Assembly (NCBI GenBank): GCA_012934845.2 | Contig: WNNJ02000645.1 | Location: forward strand, 62,001 to 126,000 | Source of the DNA: Pomphorhynchus laevis | Lineage: Eukaryota; Acanthocephala; Palaeacanthocephala; Echinorhynchida; Pomphorhynchidae | DNA: 64,000 bases | Reading direction: 5' to 3' | In this document: positions 1 through 9,407 of the stretch, piece by piece | How the letters are laid out: the number at the start of each line of letters is the position of its first letter | Numbering within the stretch: position 1 is the first letter of the stretch | Notes under the pieces: generated by a model | Seen by the model: only the letters and a program-made list of their open reading frames with translations | Told to the model about the DNA's origin: nothing | The model's database searches: none | Position numbers and translations under genes: made by a program

Positions 1-105
1 CTTTATTATTATTGTAAAACAATTTTCTCAAATTGCTCATTATCATTGTAGAATAATTTTCTTAAATCTATATAAACCTATATCTAAACAGTCTTTTTCG
101 ATAAG

Positions 106-309
106 GATTCAAATGTGAATGGATGACTATTAAAAACAATGAGTTAATTATCGGTAGTATTGGTAAAGAATGGACAACGAAAAATGGTACCATTCAAAAC
201 TACGATCCAACCTATGTCAAAGTAATCACGAAAAACGGTGTTGTAACGCATACTGAATGGAGGGCCAATTACGAAAAGATTCGAAATGCAATAGGATGTG
301 CATGGCCAG
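106..309 (+). CDS. CANT1: CANT1/apyrase penultimate exon
   Basis: Internal exon of a soluble calcium-activated nucleotidase (apyrase, Pfam Apyrase family), which hydrolyses nucleoside di- and triphosphates in a Ca2+-dependent way, usually secreted or in the ER/Golgi. The frame reads FKCEWMTIKNNELIIGSIGK then EWTT, matching the family signature FKAEW...VGGLGKEWTT, and ends near WPG, matching the family's PPGY region. The acceptor AG is at 104-105 after a T-rich tract and the donor is at 310 (CCAG|gtagta). The exon begins and ends inside codons; the last base (309) joins the next exon to give Gly. The upstream exons lie before the window. High confidence because the next exon continues the alignment without a gap. 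The frame is open throughout. Confidence 0.9.
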
Positions 310-967
310 GTAGTATCATTATACATATCAGAGCACATTAATTAATAAATTGATAAATTTTGTATGATATTTTGTGTTTATTCCAGAGCAAACTTCTAAT
401 TTGATTTTGTTTAATACTAGTTTTAAAAAATTAAAAGTAAATACAATAATTTAAGCTTTAGTTTGAAGGTTATAATTCGACAGCGAACGAATGTGGTTAT
501 AGCAAACTATTTTAATGTATTAAACTTTAAATTTATGTACACTTGAAGAAATATCGAGGCAACTTAGTAATTGAAATTGAAATAAATGCATAATTATTTG
601 AAATCAAATTCAAAGGTTTATCTTATAAATATTATTTCACAAAACCAATATTGCTTAATTCCTATATGGAATAGGAACAAATACGGAAATGAATTTTATT
701 TTACTTAAGAATTAAATTTGAAACAATATATGGGTTACTGACTATATAATTCATTGTAATCTAGAGTCAAATATAATCAATTAAGAGCAGTTTAACGAAA
801 AATATTTACGAACATATTTTTAAAAAGTTTATTTATCCCACTTTTCATGCCGGTAGCAACTGTCTACATGAAATATCTTATTATATTTAGATATTTAAAA
901 ATTGTTATCAAAACATTTTTATTAATTTAATTGTTGATTACTGTATTTTCAATTATATATATGTATA

Positions 968-1018
<51 letters not shown>

Positions 1019-1779
1019 TCCAATTTTATTGGAAAAGTATTTTATATTAGCTAAAGCTATTTTGCTTTTAGGGAATTTGAAATACTTTTGCGTGAACCAT
1101 ATAACATGTTATAAAATACAATTTAAGCTATAGTAACTTATTGCTTAAACCATTTTATTTGCTGAAAACTATAAAATGCACAATTAGCAAATAAAAATAA
1201 TTAGTTTGATGTTTATTACAGTTCTAAGTATAATGCTAAAAATCTTTTAATATTGCCATAGAATAACATAATCATCCTAACATGATGGATGGTAATAAGG
1301 ATAATTGACAGTTGGTTATCCTTACTAGCACACTACGAAATCGGTAGAGTTTCATCGTTGGTTTCTTCCGTTTCTATTGTATAAATACATAATTTTTTCT
1401 TTTTTAATATTAAAACATAGCACTTGAAAATGACTATATTAGTAATAATTTATTATTACTAATAATTTCAATAGTCGAAAATGTGTTAACGATAATTTCT
1501 TATTTTATTATTTTTCTTGATGATTAAACGCCCTGCACAATATAAGAGCATATCGAACGTATCATTGGACATCAAATCCAATGTTCAAAGATATTAAAAT
1601 AAATAGTAAAATTTGTCTGATATTTTATATTCTGATATTAAATATTATTTTACCGTTCTGAATTTTAGTTTAACGTTTTATATTTTATTAATATTATTAA
1701 GTTCAATGTAATTAGTTTGTCGAAGACAAACAATGTATATTTATAACTGTCAGCTTTTAAACTTTTCAATAATTTTTAG
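310..1779 (+). other. CANT1 intron with (TA)n
   Basis: Intron of about 1.47 kb between the two apyrase exons, bounded by gtagta and an aatttttag acceptor. It holds an uninterrupted TA-type dinucleotide run at about 953-1015. I see no other gene or element in it. Confidence 0.8.
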
Positions 1780-2159
1780 GGTATTTTGTAATTGAAGTAG
1801 TGATATACAGTTACATACGAGATAGCTGGATAATTTTGCCTCGACGTATATCTAAGGATTTGTTCAATGAAAAGCAGGAGCGCAACGCTGGATCTAATTT
1901 GCTAATCGAGACCGATATGAATTTCAACATTCTACAAACAATACACATTGGTAGAGACAATAAACGACGTGGATTTTCAAGTGCAAAATTCATTCCTGGC
2001 ACAGATGATAATATATTGTTCGGATTACGCACAGAGGAAATAACTGACGACTTAATGAAAACATATTACACTGTATTCAATATTAACGGTGTCGTACTTG
2101 TTGAAGAACGGCTGCTTTCAGATAATATAAAATACGAAGGTGTGGAATTTGTAATGTAA
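1780..2159 (+). CDS. CANT1: CANT1/apyrase last exon
   Basis: Terminal exon of the nucleotidase gene. The split Gly codon (309 + 1780-1781) is followed by a segment aligning residue for residue with the family: Y-x-I-x-E, then WIILPRR (family WFFLPRR), then NAGSNLL, GFSSAKFIPGTDDNI (family GFSSFKFIPNTDDQI), ITDDLMKTYYTVFNINGVVL and finally IKYEGVEF near the C-terminus. The conserved YEG-EF and FSS segments and the Glu after YFVI correspond to positions that in this family surround the calcium and nucleotide site; that role is family knowledge, not something I can test here. The stop TAA at 2157-2159 follows VM, close to the usual end of the family. The gene looks intact and under selection. 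Confidence 0.93.
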
Positions 2160-2236
2160 AGCTTAACGAAATCATATATTTATTTTGTAAATACCACACA
2201 TATGAGATATTTCATAAAGCCGTAAACTATATTCGA

Positions 2237-2242
2237 AATAAA
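2237..2242 (+). promoter_or_regulatory. polyadenylation signal
   Basis: AATAAA 78 bases after the apyrase stop codon, in an AT-rich 3' UTR with no competing hexamer closer to the stop; the likely cleavage signal for that gene. Confidence 0.7.
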
Positions 2243-2293
2243 CTAATTTTATTGTCTGGTATTTTAAATATTTTCGAAGCATAAGTTTAGGAG

Positions 2294-2433
2294 ATCAGTG
2301 AATCTGTAAATCGTGTGATCATTGCATTAGGGTATCAGAAAATCATTCAATCGGTGTATCATGAGATCGTTAAATCGGTGATGAATTATCAGAAGATCAT
2401 TGAATCGGAAATGAATGAGCGGAAAATCATTCA
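2294..2433. repeat. degenerate 8-bp tandem repeat
   Basis: From 2294 to 2381 the sequence splits without remainder into eleven octamers, ten starting ATC and one ATT (atcagtga, atctgtaa, atcgtgtg, atcattgc and so on). After a 6-base slip at 2382-2387 the register continues to about 2433. Only the first three bases and a late A or G are kept, so it looks like an old, diverged array rather than a fresh microsatellite. Confidence 0.75.
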
Positions 2434-2455
2434 CCCGATATAATAGGATTTCGGA

Positions 2456-2939
2456 GATCAATTAATTAGATATCAAAGAATATTATGACGTAACTAAACA
2501 GAAGACTAATAAATCGGACAACTCATGACGGACAAAATGTTGAATGACCATAACAAATGTCTTTTTATAAGAGAAAAAACCACAATAAAATAGTAAAGTT
2601 CTTTCGCGGTGAGTGCTGACAAGTTCTATATAAGTTTGTAAAATCCGTCTTTTATTGTGTGTAAATAAATACTGAAGAAGGTATTGTACCGAAATTTTTA
2701 TAATTGTAACTTCAGTTTTTACTTATACACAAAATCAAAATTCTAGCTATTGCAAACTTATAAAACTTATCAGCATTTACTACTGAACAACTTGATTTTA
2801 TTGGAGTTTTCTTTTCATTTATAAAAATCAAATTTGCTATTTTCATTCAAAAGATTGTCCTTCATGAGTGTCCTTCACGATCTAGTCGTCTTTTGTTTAG
2901 TTACGTTTATAATATCCTTTGATATTTACGTTAATTACT
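2456..2939. repeat. large inverted repeat (fold-back)
   Basis: The arm at about 2456-2677 is matched, with substitutions and small indels, by the reverse complement of about 2710-2939: gatatcaaagaatattatgac against the complement of ataatatcctttgatat, and agttctatataagtttg against the complement of caaacttataaaactt. The innermost paired bases are ctgaag/cttcag. No transposase frame lies between the arms, so this is a fold-back or palindromic non-autonomous repeat. The loop carries the hammerhead-like motif at 2672-2694. Confidence 0.7.
2672..2694 (+). ncRNA. hammerhead-like core motif
   Basis: CTGAAGA, one unpaired A, a GGTA/TACC stem with a 3-base loop, then GAAA. This follows the hammerhead pattern CUGANGA-stem II-GAAA except for the extra base before the stem. 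Stems I and III are not demonstrated, so catalytic activity is only a possibility. Confidence 0.4.
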
Positions 2940-3473
2940 GTTGAAACAGTAATTATTCATGTGTAAGGAACCTAATATAATGCGAAAATACTTCAGTGTT
3001 AATTTTTTATCCTTAGTAGATACCTAACTGTTTTTACCAAAAGTGGTTAACTTGATATCGGCTCTTCCATGTGTTAATCGGTATTTCAATTGACATTTGT
3101 TTCACCTACATATTGTTGTTTACTATTCTTACGTGTCTAGATATACTGCTCCTCCACATTTACATAAGTAATTGTCTTTAATCCTGTATCGTAGTTTTGT
3201 TTTAGTGCTTTGAAAATATTGACCTTTTTGGATTCAAAATATTGGTTTGATTTGCTATTTTTTGGAGAAAGGCCTTCTAATTCCTGCAACAGTTAGGTTT
3301 ACTTAGAGAGGTGTCACGGCTTGTATCTGCTGAAAAATGCTCCTGGAATTCGAAAATATCGTTTTCTAAGACAATTCACCGTAAGCTTATTGTAGAGTTC
3401 ATCTTTACTGTTGATCAATCCGCGTTTGAAATTCGTGCTCCCGCTCGGCATTTTCCATTATCATTATTTTTAG
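2940..3473. other. no gene recognised
   Basis: Low-complexity AT-rich sequence. The last 170 bases are less AT-rich and may be an extra, more diverged part of the adjoining ~200-bp repeat. No coding signal is visible. Confidence 0.5.
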
Positions 3474-3860
3474 AAAGGCTATGTCCATGCTAACACGTAA
3501 GGGAATTCTCGGAGATGCCTTTTAAATATATCACAAGGCCGCCGAAACGACTGATGGAAATTCACCCTGCTGATGAGTGCTGCCGGCTACCATCATCTCG
3601 TCTAGGAGTGATAACTAAGTCTGATCTGCTAGTAATCGAACTCTAGTTTTTGGCAACAATAGCACGTGGTTAGTTTAAAGAGGTTATGCCCATGCAAACA
3701 CGTAAGCAAATTCTCGGATATGCCTTTTAACTCAATCACAAGGCAACCGAAACGACTGATCGTAGTTCACCCTACTGATGAGTGCTGCCGGCTACCATCA
3801 GCTCGTCTAGGAGTGATAACGAAGTCTGCTCTGCTAGTAATGTTTTTGCCACATCAACGA
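3474..3860 (+). repeat. ~200-bp dispersed repeat, two tandem units
   Basis: Two units with a period of about 203 bp: both run through a shared ctcggaga/ctcggata-tgccttttaa block, then gaaacgactgat, then gatgagtgctgccggctacc, and end near ctgctagtaat. Related minus-strand copies lie at 19190-19660, and a more distant relative lies at 52476-52950. The family is unknown to me. It has no coding frame and is less AT-rich than its surroundings. Confidence 0.7.
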
Positions 3861-4390
3861 TTATAAAACGGAAGCTTATTGGCTTCCGGAGCACAATGTA
3901 ACACATCGAACACCAACTTATATATAGTTGGTAGTTTGATGTGTTAGAGAGCACAATAATGTTTCAGCAATTATTCAATATGAAGTTATGTTATATCGAC
4001 ATCCCATTTGTAAATATGTTATGTGTTTAAACCATGATTAGCATCAGTCAAGAGTTGATTTACAATTCTCTGCAATTTTATTCTTTTTTTATTAGTGTCG
4101 TCAATGCCATCTCGTATTACGATGTAGTCAAAAAATATCTGATTGTAGCATGTGCTGACATCGTGATGTGTTAAGTGTTTTTAATCTCCGATCTGTCATT
4201 ATTAAGTCTCATATTCGAGATCAGTTTTGTCTCTACTACATATTGTAATTTGCATAGTCTGCATGTTGCTAAACAAGCATTAATAATAGATTTTCTTAAT
4301 AACTAATAAACATGCACCTAATAAGATAAAACAGTTCTTACAATCGAAAACAATAAACAAAAACAGCATATCCTATACTTTGAATATAAT
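3861..4390. other. no gene; small hairpin
   Basis: AT-rich spacer. A short perfect-looking hairpin lies at about 3899-3946 (aacacatcgaacaccaac against its near complement, with a tatata loop). Nothing else is recognisable. Confidence 0.5.
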
Positions 4391-4521
4391 TTAAATTAGA
4401 AGTAAGATGGCAAAAACCAACGCAAAATTTATAAAATTGAATATTTCGATGCCTAGCTGGCATCATCTTCAGCAATTGTCATTTGCTAGAACACTTGCCA
4501 TCTTTCTTCTAATTTAAATGC
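4391..4521. repeat. short inverted repeat with internal motif
   Basis: The ends aatttaaattagaagtaag (4391 onward) and the complement of ctttcttctaatttaaat (about 4496-4521) pair. Inside, on the minus strand, is a hammerhead-like core (4444-4472). The size and lack of any frame fit a non-autonomous fold-back repeat. Confidence 0.55.
4444..4472 (-). ncRNA. hammerhead-like core motif
   Basis: Minus strand: CTGAAGA, unpaired T, GATGCC / AGCTA loop / GGCATC (6 perfect pairs), then GAAA. The strongest stem of the set. The CUGANGA and GAAA boxes are both intact; the single extra base before the stem departs from the textbook core. Confidence 0.45.
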
Positions 4522-4766
4522 TATTACACCGTCGCAATCCTCATTCAAATTCAATTTATTTGAATATAATATTCTATATCGCAGGTGGTCGCAGATGGAT
4601 CTTGCCCTAACACCACACATTAACGCTATGTTTTCCGATTGAACCAATCAGGCTCCGCCACACACTTGTGAGCGTAATTGCAGGGCTCCATGGTCGGTAG
4701 TCTCGACGTTAGGAGTTTAAGAACTCCATGTAATCTTACTTACTATGTAAAGATCCACAGCATTGA
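4522..4766. other. GC-richer spacer, unidentified
   Basis: About 245 bases just 5' of the PLE frame. The part from about 4585 to 4715 is distinctly less AT-rich and contains no open frame. It may be a PLE 5' region or a fragment of another element; I could not place it. Confidence 0.3.
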
Positions 4767-6445
4767 TTGCTAAAAATGGAGGAAATAGAAGAGATTAAAT
4801 TAAAGCATAACTATATAATAACAACTATTGATAAAGCTAGTAATAACTTTGTCTTCATATGCAAAAAACTTTATTATGATATACTAATGAAAGAGGTTAA
4901 TTCTAATGATTTAAATGTAAATCCAACATATGAACGTAGTGAGTTGAGTTTAGAAACAATTATTACAAGTCACTGTTCTATAATGGATAAAAAGGGTATA
5001 AAGGTTGAATTAGATAATAAAACTATACCTATATTATATTGGAATCCAAAATTACATAAAAATCCAATAAAACCTAGGTTCATATGTAGTGCGTTTAAAT
5101 GTACATTAAAACCACTTTCTGTCTATATGAATAAAATACTTAAAGTAATTAAAGCACACTTTAAAAAATATTGCAAGGTAATCGAAATTAATACTGGTAT
5201 AAAACACTATTTCAGTATTAATTCTACAAAAGAATTTTTAGAACAGACAAAAGGAATAAATTTTCAAAATATAAATACATACGATTTTAGTACTTTTTAT
5301 ACAAATCTAGGTTTAGTAGATATTAAAGAAGCGTTAGTAAAATTAATTAATCTTATATTCGGAAAAATATATACATATATATGTTATAATAATTATAACG
5401 CCTATCTAACAAAAATTAAACCATCAAGTAAATATAAATATATAGATAAAATTGAATTAATAGAATCTTCAAATATTTTAATAAATCCAAATTATTTAAA
5501 AGTAGGGACATCTATATTTAGACAAGTAAAAGGTGTTCCAATGGGAGGTAATAGTAGCTCAATAATAGCTGACTTATTTTAAAGCTATATAGAATATGAA
5601 TTTCTTCATAACTGTTTAAAAAATAAATCTAAACTATATAAAGATATGAAATATATGTTTCGATATATTGATGATACATGTGTATTTAATTCTAGCAATT
5701 TTTATTCAATAAGCGAACAAATTTATCTAGGTAGCCTCATTTTTAATTAAACAAATATTAATGATAAATAAAGTATATATCTTGATATGAGCATTAAATT
5801 AACATCAATTAAAACTACTTTTAATTTATATCATAAAGATGACATATTTAAATTTACAAAATTGAATTAAAATTGAATTTATAATTGAATCAAAATTGAA
5901 TTTATAAAATTGAATTAATAGAATCCCTAAATATTTTGATAAATCAAAATTATTTAAAAGTAGGGACATCTATATTTAGACAAGTAAAAGGTGTTCCAAT
6001 GGGTGGTAATAGTAGCCCAATTATAGCTGACTTGTTTTTAAGCTTTATAGAATATGAATTTGTTCATAACTGTGTAAAAACTAAATCTAAACAATATAAA
6101 TATATGAAATATATGTTTCGATACATTGATGATATATGTGTATTTAATTCTAATAATTTTTATTCAATTAGTGAGCACATTTATCCAGAAAGCCTTATTC
6201 TTAACAAAACCAATATTAATGATAAAGAAGGTGTATATCTAGATATGAACATTAAATTAACATTAACTAAAACTACTATTAATTTATATCGTAAAGATGA
6301 CATATTTAAATTTACAAGAAACATATTTTTGCATGAGCATTCATGCATACCATATAATATAAAATATAATACATTAAATAATGAAATTTTAAGAATTGCA
6401 GCAATATGTAATGATATTGGACTTTATTCAAAATCATTTAAATAA
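4767..6445 (+). mobile_element. Penelope-like element A (RT coding part)
   Basis: Reverse-transcriptase frames of a Penelope-like retroelement: early block TTIDKASNNFVF, then LYWNPKLHKNPIKPRF, the motif-A region TYDFSTFYTNL, motif B with FRQVKGVPMGGNSS and IIADLF, and motif C as FRYIDD, followed by a C-terminal HEHSCIPYNIKYNTLNNEIL block. The order and wording match PLE RTs rather than LINE RTs. The part from about 5448 to 5870 is repeated from 5911 onward, so two copies overlap head to tail, an arrangement PLEs are known for. No GIY-YIG nuclease is visible after the RT. Old and broken: several breaks in the first unit, the second largely open (169 codons). Confidence 0.75.
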
Positions 6446-7065
6446 TTTAATAGATACATATTTTAAATCTAGGTTACTATAAAAATAACATCAAGCAAAA
6501 AATAGTAAAATATATAAATCAACACAATCATATGGAGAATAAATTTAAACTCTTAAGTGGCAAATTTTTATGGATGGATAATAAATAATATACTTTGCAT
6601 TAGAATAAGATACTAGATAGTTATTTCAGAGGAAATACATCATTAGCATGTATTTGGTCCCGCTGCTATGTTGGGTAGAGGAGTTAGGGGCCGAAACCTG
6701 TTAGCATAGCAGATCCTCTTGATGACCTCTAATTCTTATTGTGATACAACGTCTGTTATTTATTAGTCAATTCATAAAAATAACGTTTATTTTAAATTTA
6801 AATTTTTTATTTTAACTTGATTTGAATTATAGAAAATCTAAAAACAATTATTAATTTTATAATTTAATTATTAAAATTTGATTTAGCATTATTATGTTTT
6901 GTTTAGTTTATAATTATATTAAATACGTAGACTCAGTTAGCTGATTTGATTTGCTCTAAATTGTCGTTCTTTATGAAAAATAACAACTGAAAAAACCCTC
7001 AAAGGCAAAACGTTGTGAAATATAGAAATCTACTTTTCTCTTAATTTATTACAATTCATCACATT
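6446..7065 (+). mobile_element. PLE 3' non-coding tail
   Basis: Tail shared with the second copy (8965-9407): both contain catcattagcatgtatttgg, a block with gggtagaggagttagg, and a long AT-rich stretch ending in ttgatttgct. In this copy the tail goes on with a segment at 6950-7045 found again alone at 24581-24690; that segment carries a degenerate CTGAAAA...CAAAACG motif. It abuts the 3' end of a LINE-A fragment at about 7066. Confidence 0.6.
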
Positions 7066-7526
7066 ATTGTAAATAAATAAATAAAGACTTTGTTAACTAA
7101 CAGAAAAACATCAAAAATAAAATAAAATAAAATAGTATAAGACACAAACCGAGTTTAGACAATATTTTCTTTGCATCTTCTTCTCTGTCTTCCCTGCACT
7201 CTCGGCCTCAAATCCAAGGGGATCTGAGCCCCTCAACCGATCCAACACGCCGACTTCCGACTTAACCACCCGGGGTCTTTCACCTCCCTCCGAAGAGTCC
7301 AGTCGGCACGGACTATGCTGGGTAAACGAGAGACAAAGAGCTTAAGAAACCTTAGCCTTTGCTCTGGTGGACGTCCTCTCGAAAAGAAGACTAATCCCGA
7401 AATAGCCCAGGTGCTCCAAAGGCGCACCTGAGTTTTTTCTTTCAATGACAGATGCTGGGCCCGTTTCAGAGCCCATCTAGCTTTCTTCAGGATACGTTTA
7501 AGTCTATCCAGGTCAGCTTTCGCCGA
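7066..7526 (-). mobile_element. LINE-A copy 1, 3' fragment
   Basis: 5'-truncated LINE-A copy. On the minus strand an open frame (about 98 codons of clear homology) covers the C-terminal part of ORF2: ADLDRLKRILKKARWALKRA, then FSRGRPPEQRLRFLKLF and DPGWLSRKSACWIG. It ends in a tail whose + strand reads taaataaataaataaagac, the same 3' end as the copy at 12749. Similarity stops sharply at 7526, typical of incomplete reverse transcription. Confidence 0.85.
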
Positions 7527-7689
7527 GTCGGTAGCCATTTTTCTGTATCGTCTCGGGCGGAGCATAATCGAAGGATTATCATAGCTTCGCTGTATATTAT
7601 TGACCTTTTTATACCTCCAGGTTATTACTGCGTGAATGTATGTGAACTTTTTGAGATGTTGGGTTGTGATACATTATAGTTTTTAAAGT

Positions 7690-7960
7690 TTTTATCGTCT
7701 ATAGTGCTAATCAGGTCAAGAAATTTCACTAACGGGCATACCTCAAGTATGAAACACTGACAAAATTTGCGAGTTCCTCAATGAACTCATGGAGGAAATG
7801 TTCTTTTGTTCTCCGACTTGCTAATACGTCATCAACGTATCATCAAAATCAAAAGTGCGGATGATCGTAATTTCTCGAAAAAAGCTTTCTCGTATTGATC
7901 TCGGTTGATTGTTGCTAATGTAGGAGCCACCGGCGGTACCAATTTAAATGTGTACACTGA
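7690..7960 (-). mobile_element. degraded PLE-like RT fragment (second family)
   Basis: Conceptual minus-strand reading in shifting frames gives VPPVAPTLATINRDQYEKAF followed by a segment resembling RT motif C and the region after it, ending near VKFLDL. The wording resembles another Penelope-type RT, not the one at 4767. Heavily decayed; assignment is tentative. Confidence 0.35.
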
Positions 7961-8104
7961 TAATATCATGATGTATGTAATTCACTGTTGTGTCCTGGGG
8001 AATTGAGGTGTATAGCACAACAACATATTTTAAAATTTTGGGTAATATGTAAACTTGGATGTAATTAGTCAGCCTGTGATAAAAGTTAATATATTAATAC
8101 TTTT

Positions 8105-9407
8105 TTTACAATATAAAGCACTATTTCAGTATTAGTAAATACCACAAATGAATTTTTAGAACATAATATAGGAATTTTAAAAATATAAATACTAACGATT
8201 TCAGTACGCTTTATGCAAATTAAGATTTAGCAGATATTAAAGAAGCCTCAGAAAATTAATTAATTTTTTATTCGGAACTATATATTCACATATATGTTAT
8301 AATAACTATAACGCCTATCTAACAAAAATTAAACTATTAAGTAAATCAAAATATATATGGATAAAATTAAATTAATAGAATCCTTAAATATTTTAATAAA
8401 TCAAAATTTTTTAAAAATAGGGACATCTATCTTTAGGCATAAAATGTGCTCCAATGGGAGGTAATATTAGCCCAATTAAAGCTGACTTATTTTTAATCTT
8501 TATAGAATATGAATTTGTTCATATCTGTGTAAAAAATAAATCTTAATTATATAAAGATATGAAATATGTTTCGAGACATTGTTGATTTATGTGTATTTAA
8601 CTCTAATAATTTTTATCCAATAAGTGACCCAATTTATCCAGGTTGCCTTATTAATAAAAAACTAATATTGATGTTAAAGAAGATATATCTAGACATGAAC
8701 ATTGAATTAACATCAATTAAAACTACTATTAATTTATATCGTAAAGATGACATATTTAAATTTACAAGAAACATATTTTTGCATGAGCATTCATGCATAC
8801 CATATAATATAAAATATAATACATTAAATAATGAAATTTTAAGAATTGCAACAATATGTAATGATATTGGCTTTCTTCAAAATCATTTAAATAATTTAAT
8901 AGATACATATTTTAAACTAGGTTGCTGTAAAAATACCATCAAACAGAAAATAGTAAATATATAAATCAACACAATAATATTAAAAATAAATTTAAAATCA
9001 TTAGTGGAAAATTTTTATGGATGGATAATAAATAATATACTTTGTATTAGAATAAGATACAATATAATCAAATTTAATCAGAGGAAATACATCATTAGCA
9101 TGTATTTGGCCCCGCTGTTATGTTGGGTAGAGGAGTTAGGTTCTGAAACCTGATAGCATAGCAGTTCCTCCTGATGACCTCTTATCCTTATTCTGATGTA
9201 TAGTCTGTTATTTAATAGTCAATTCATAAAAATGACTTTTATTTTAAATTTAAATTTTTTATTTTAACTTGATTTAAAATATAAAAAATCTTATAACAAT
9301 TATTAATTTTATTATTTAATTATTAAATTTTGATTTATCATTATTATGTTTTGTTTATTTTATAATTATATTAAATACGTAGACTCAGTTGGCTAATTTG
9401 ATTTGCT
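8105..9407 (+). mobile_element. Penelope-like element B
   Basis: Second, more decayed copy of the PLE at 4767-7065. It starts inside the RT (KHYFSI region), keeps recognisable motif A, B and C surroundings and has one long open stretch (8566-8964) ending in the same C-terminal block. Its 3' tail matches 6560-6955 closely. It stops at 9407 where LINE-A copy 2 begins. Old, with many breaks in the first half. Confidence 0.75.

Noticed and set aside
953-1015. Long (TA)n run as a possible regulatory element
   Set aside because: Ordinary dinucleotide microsatellite in an intron.
3311-3493. 60-codon frame upstream of the ~200-bp repeat
   Set aside because: Low-complexity frame inside repeat DNA; not conserved in the other copies of the repeat.
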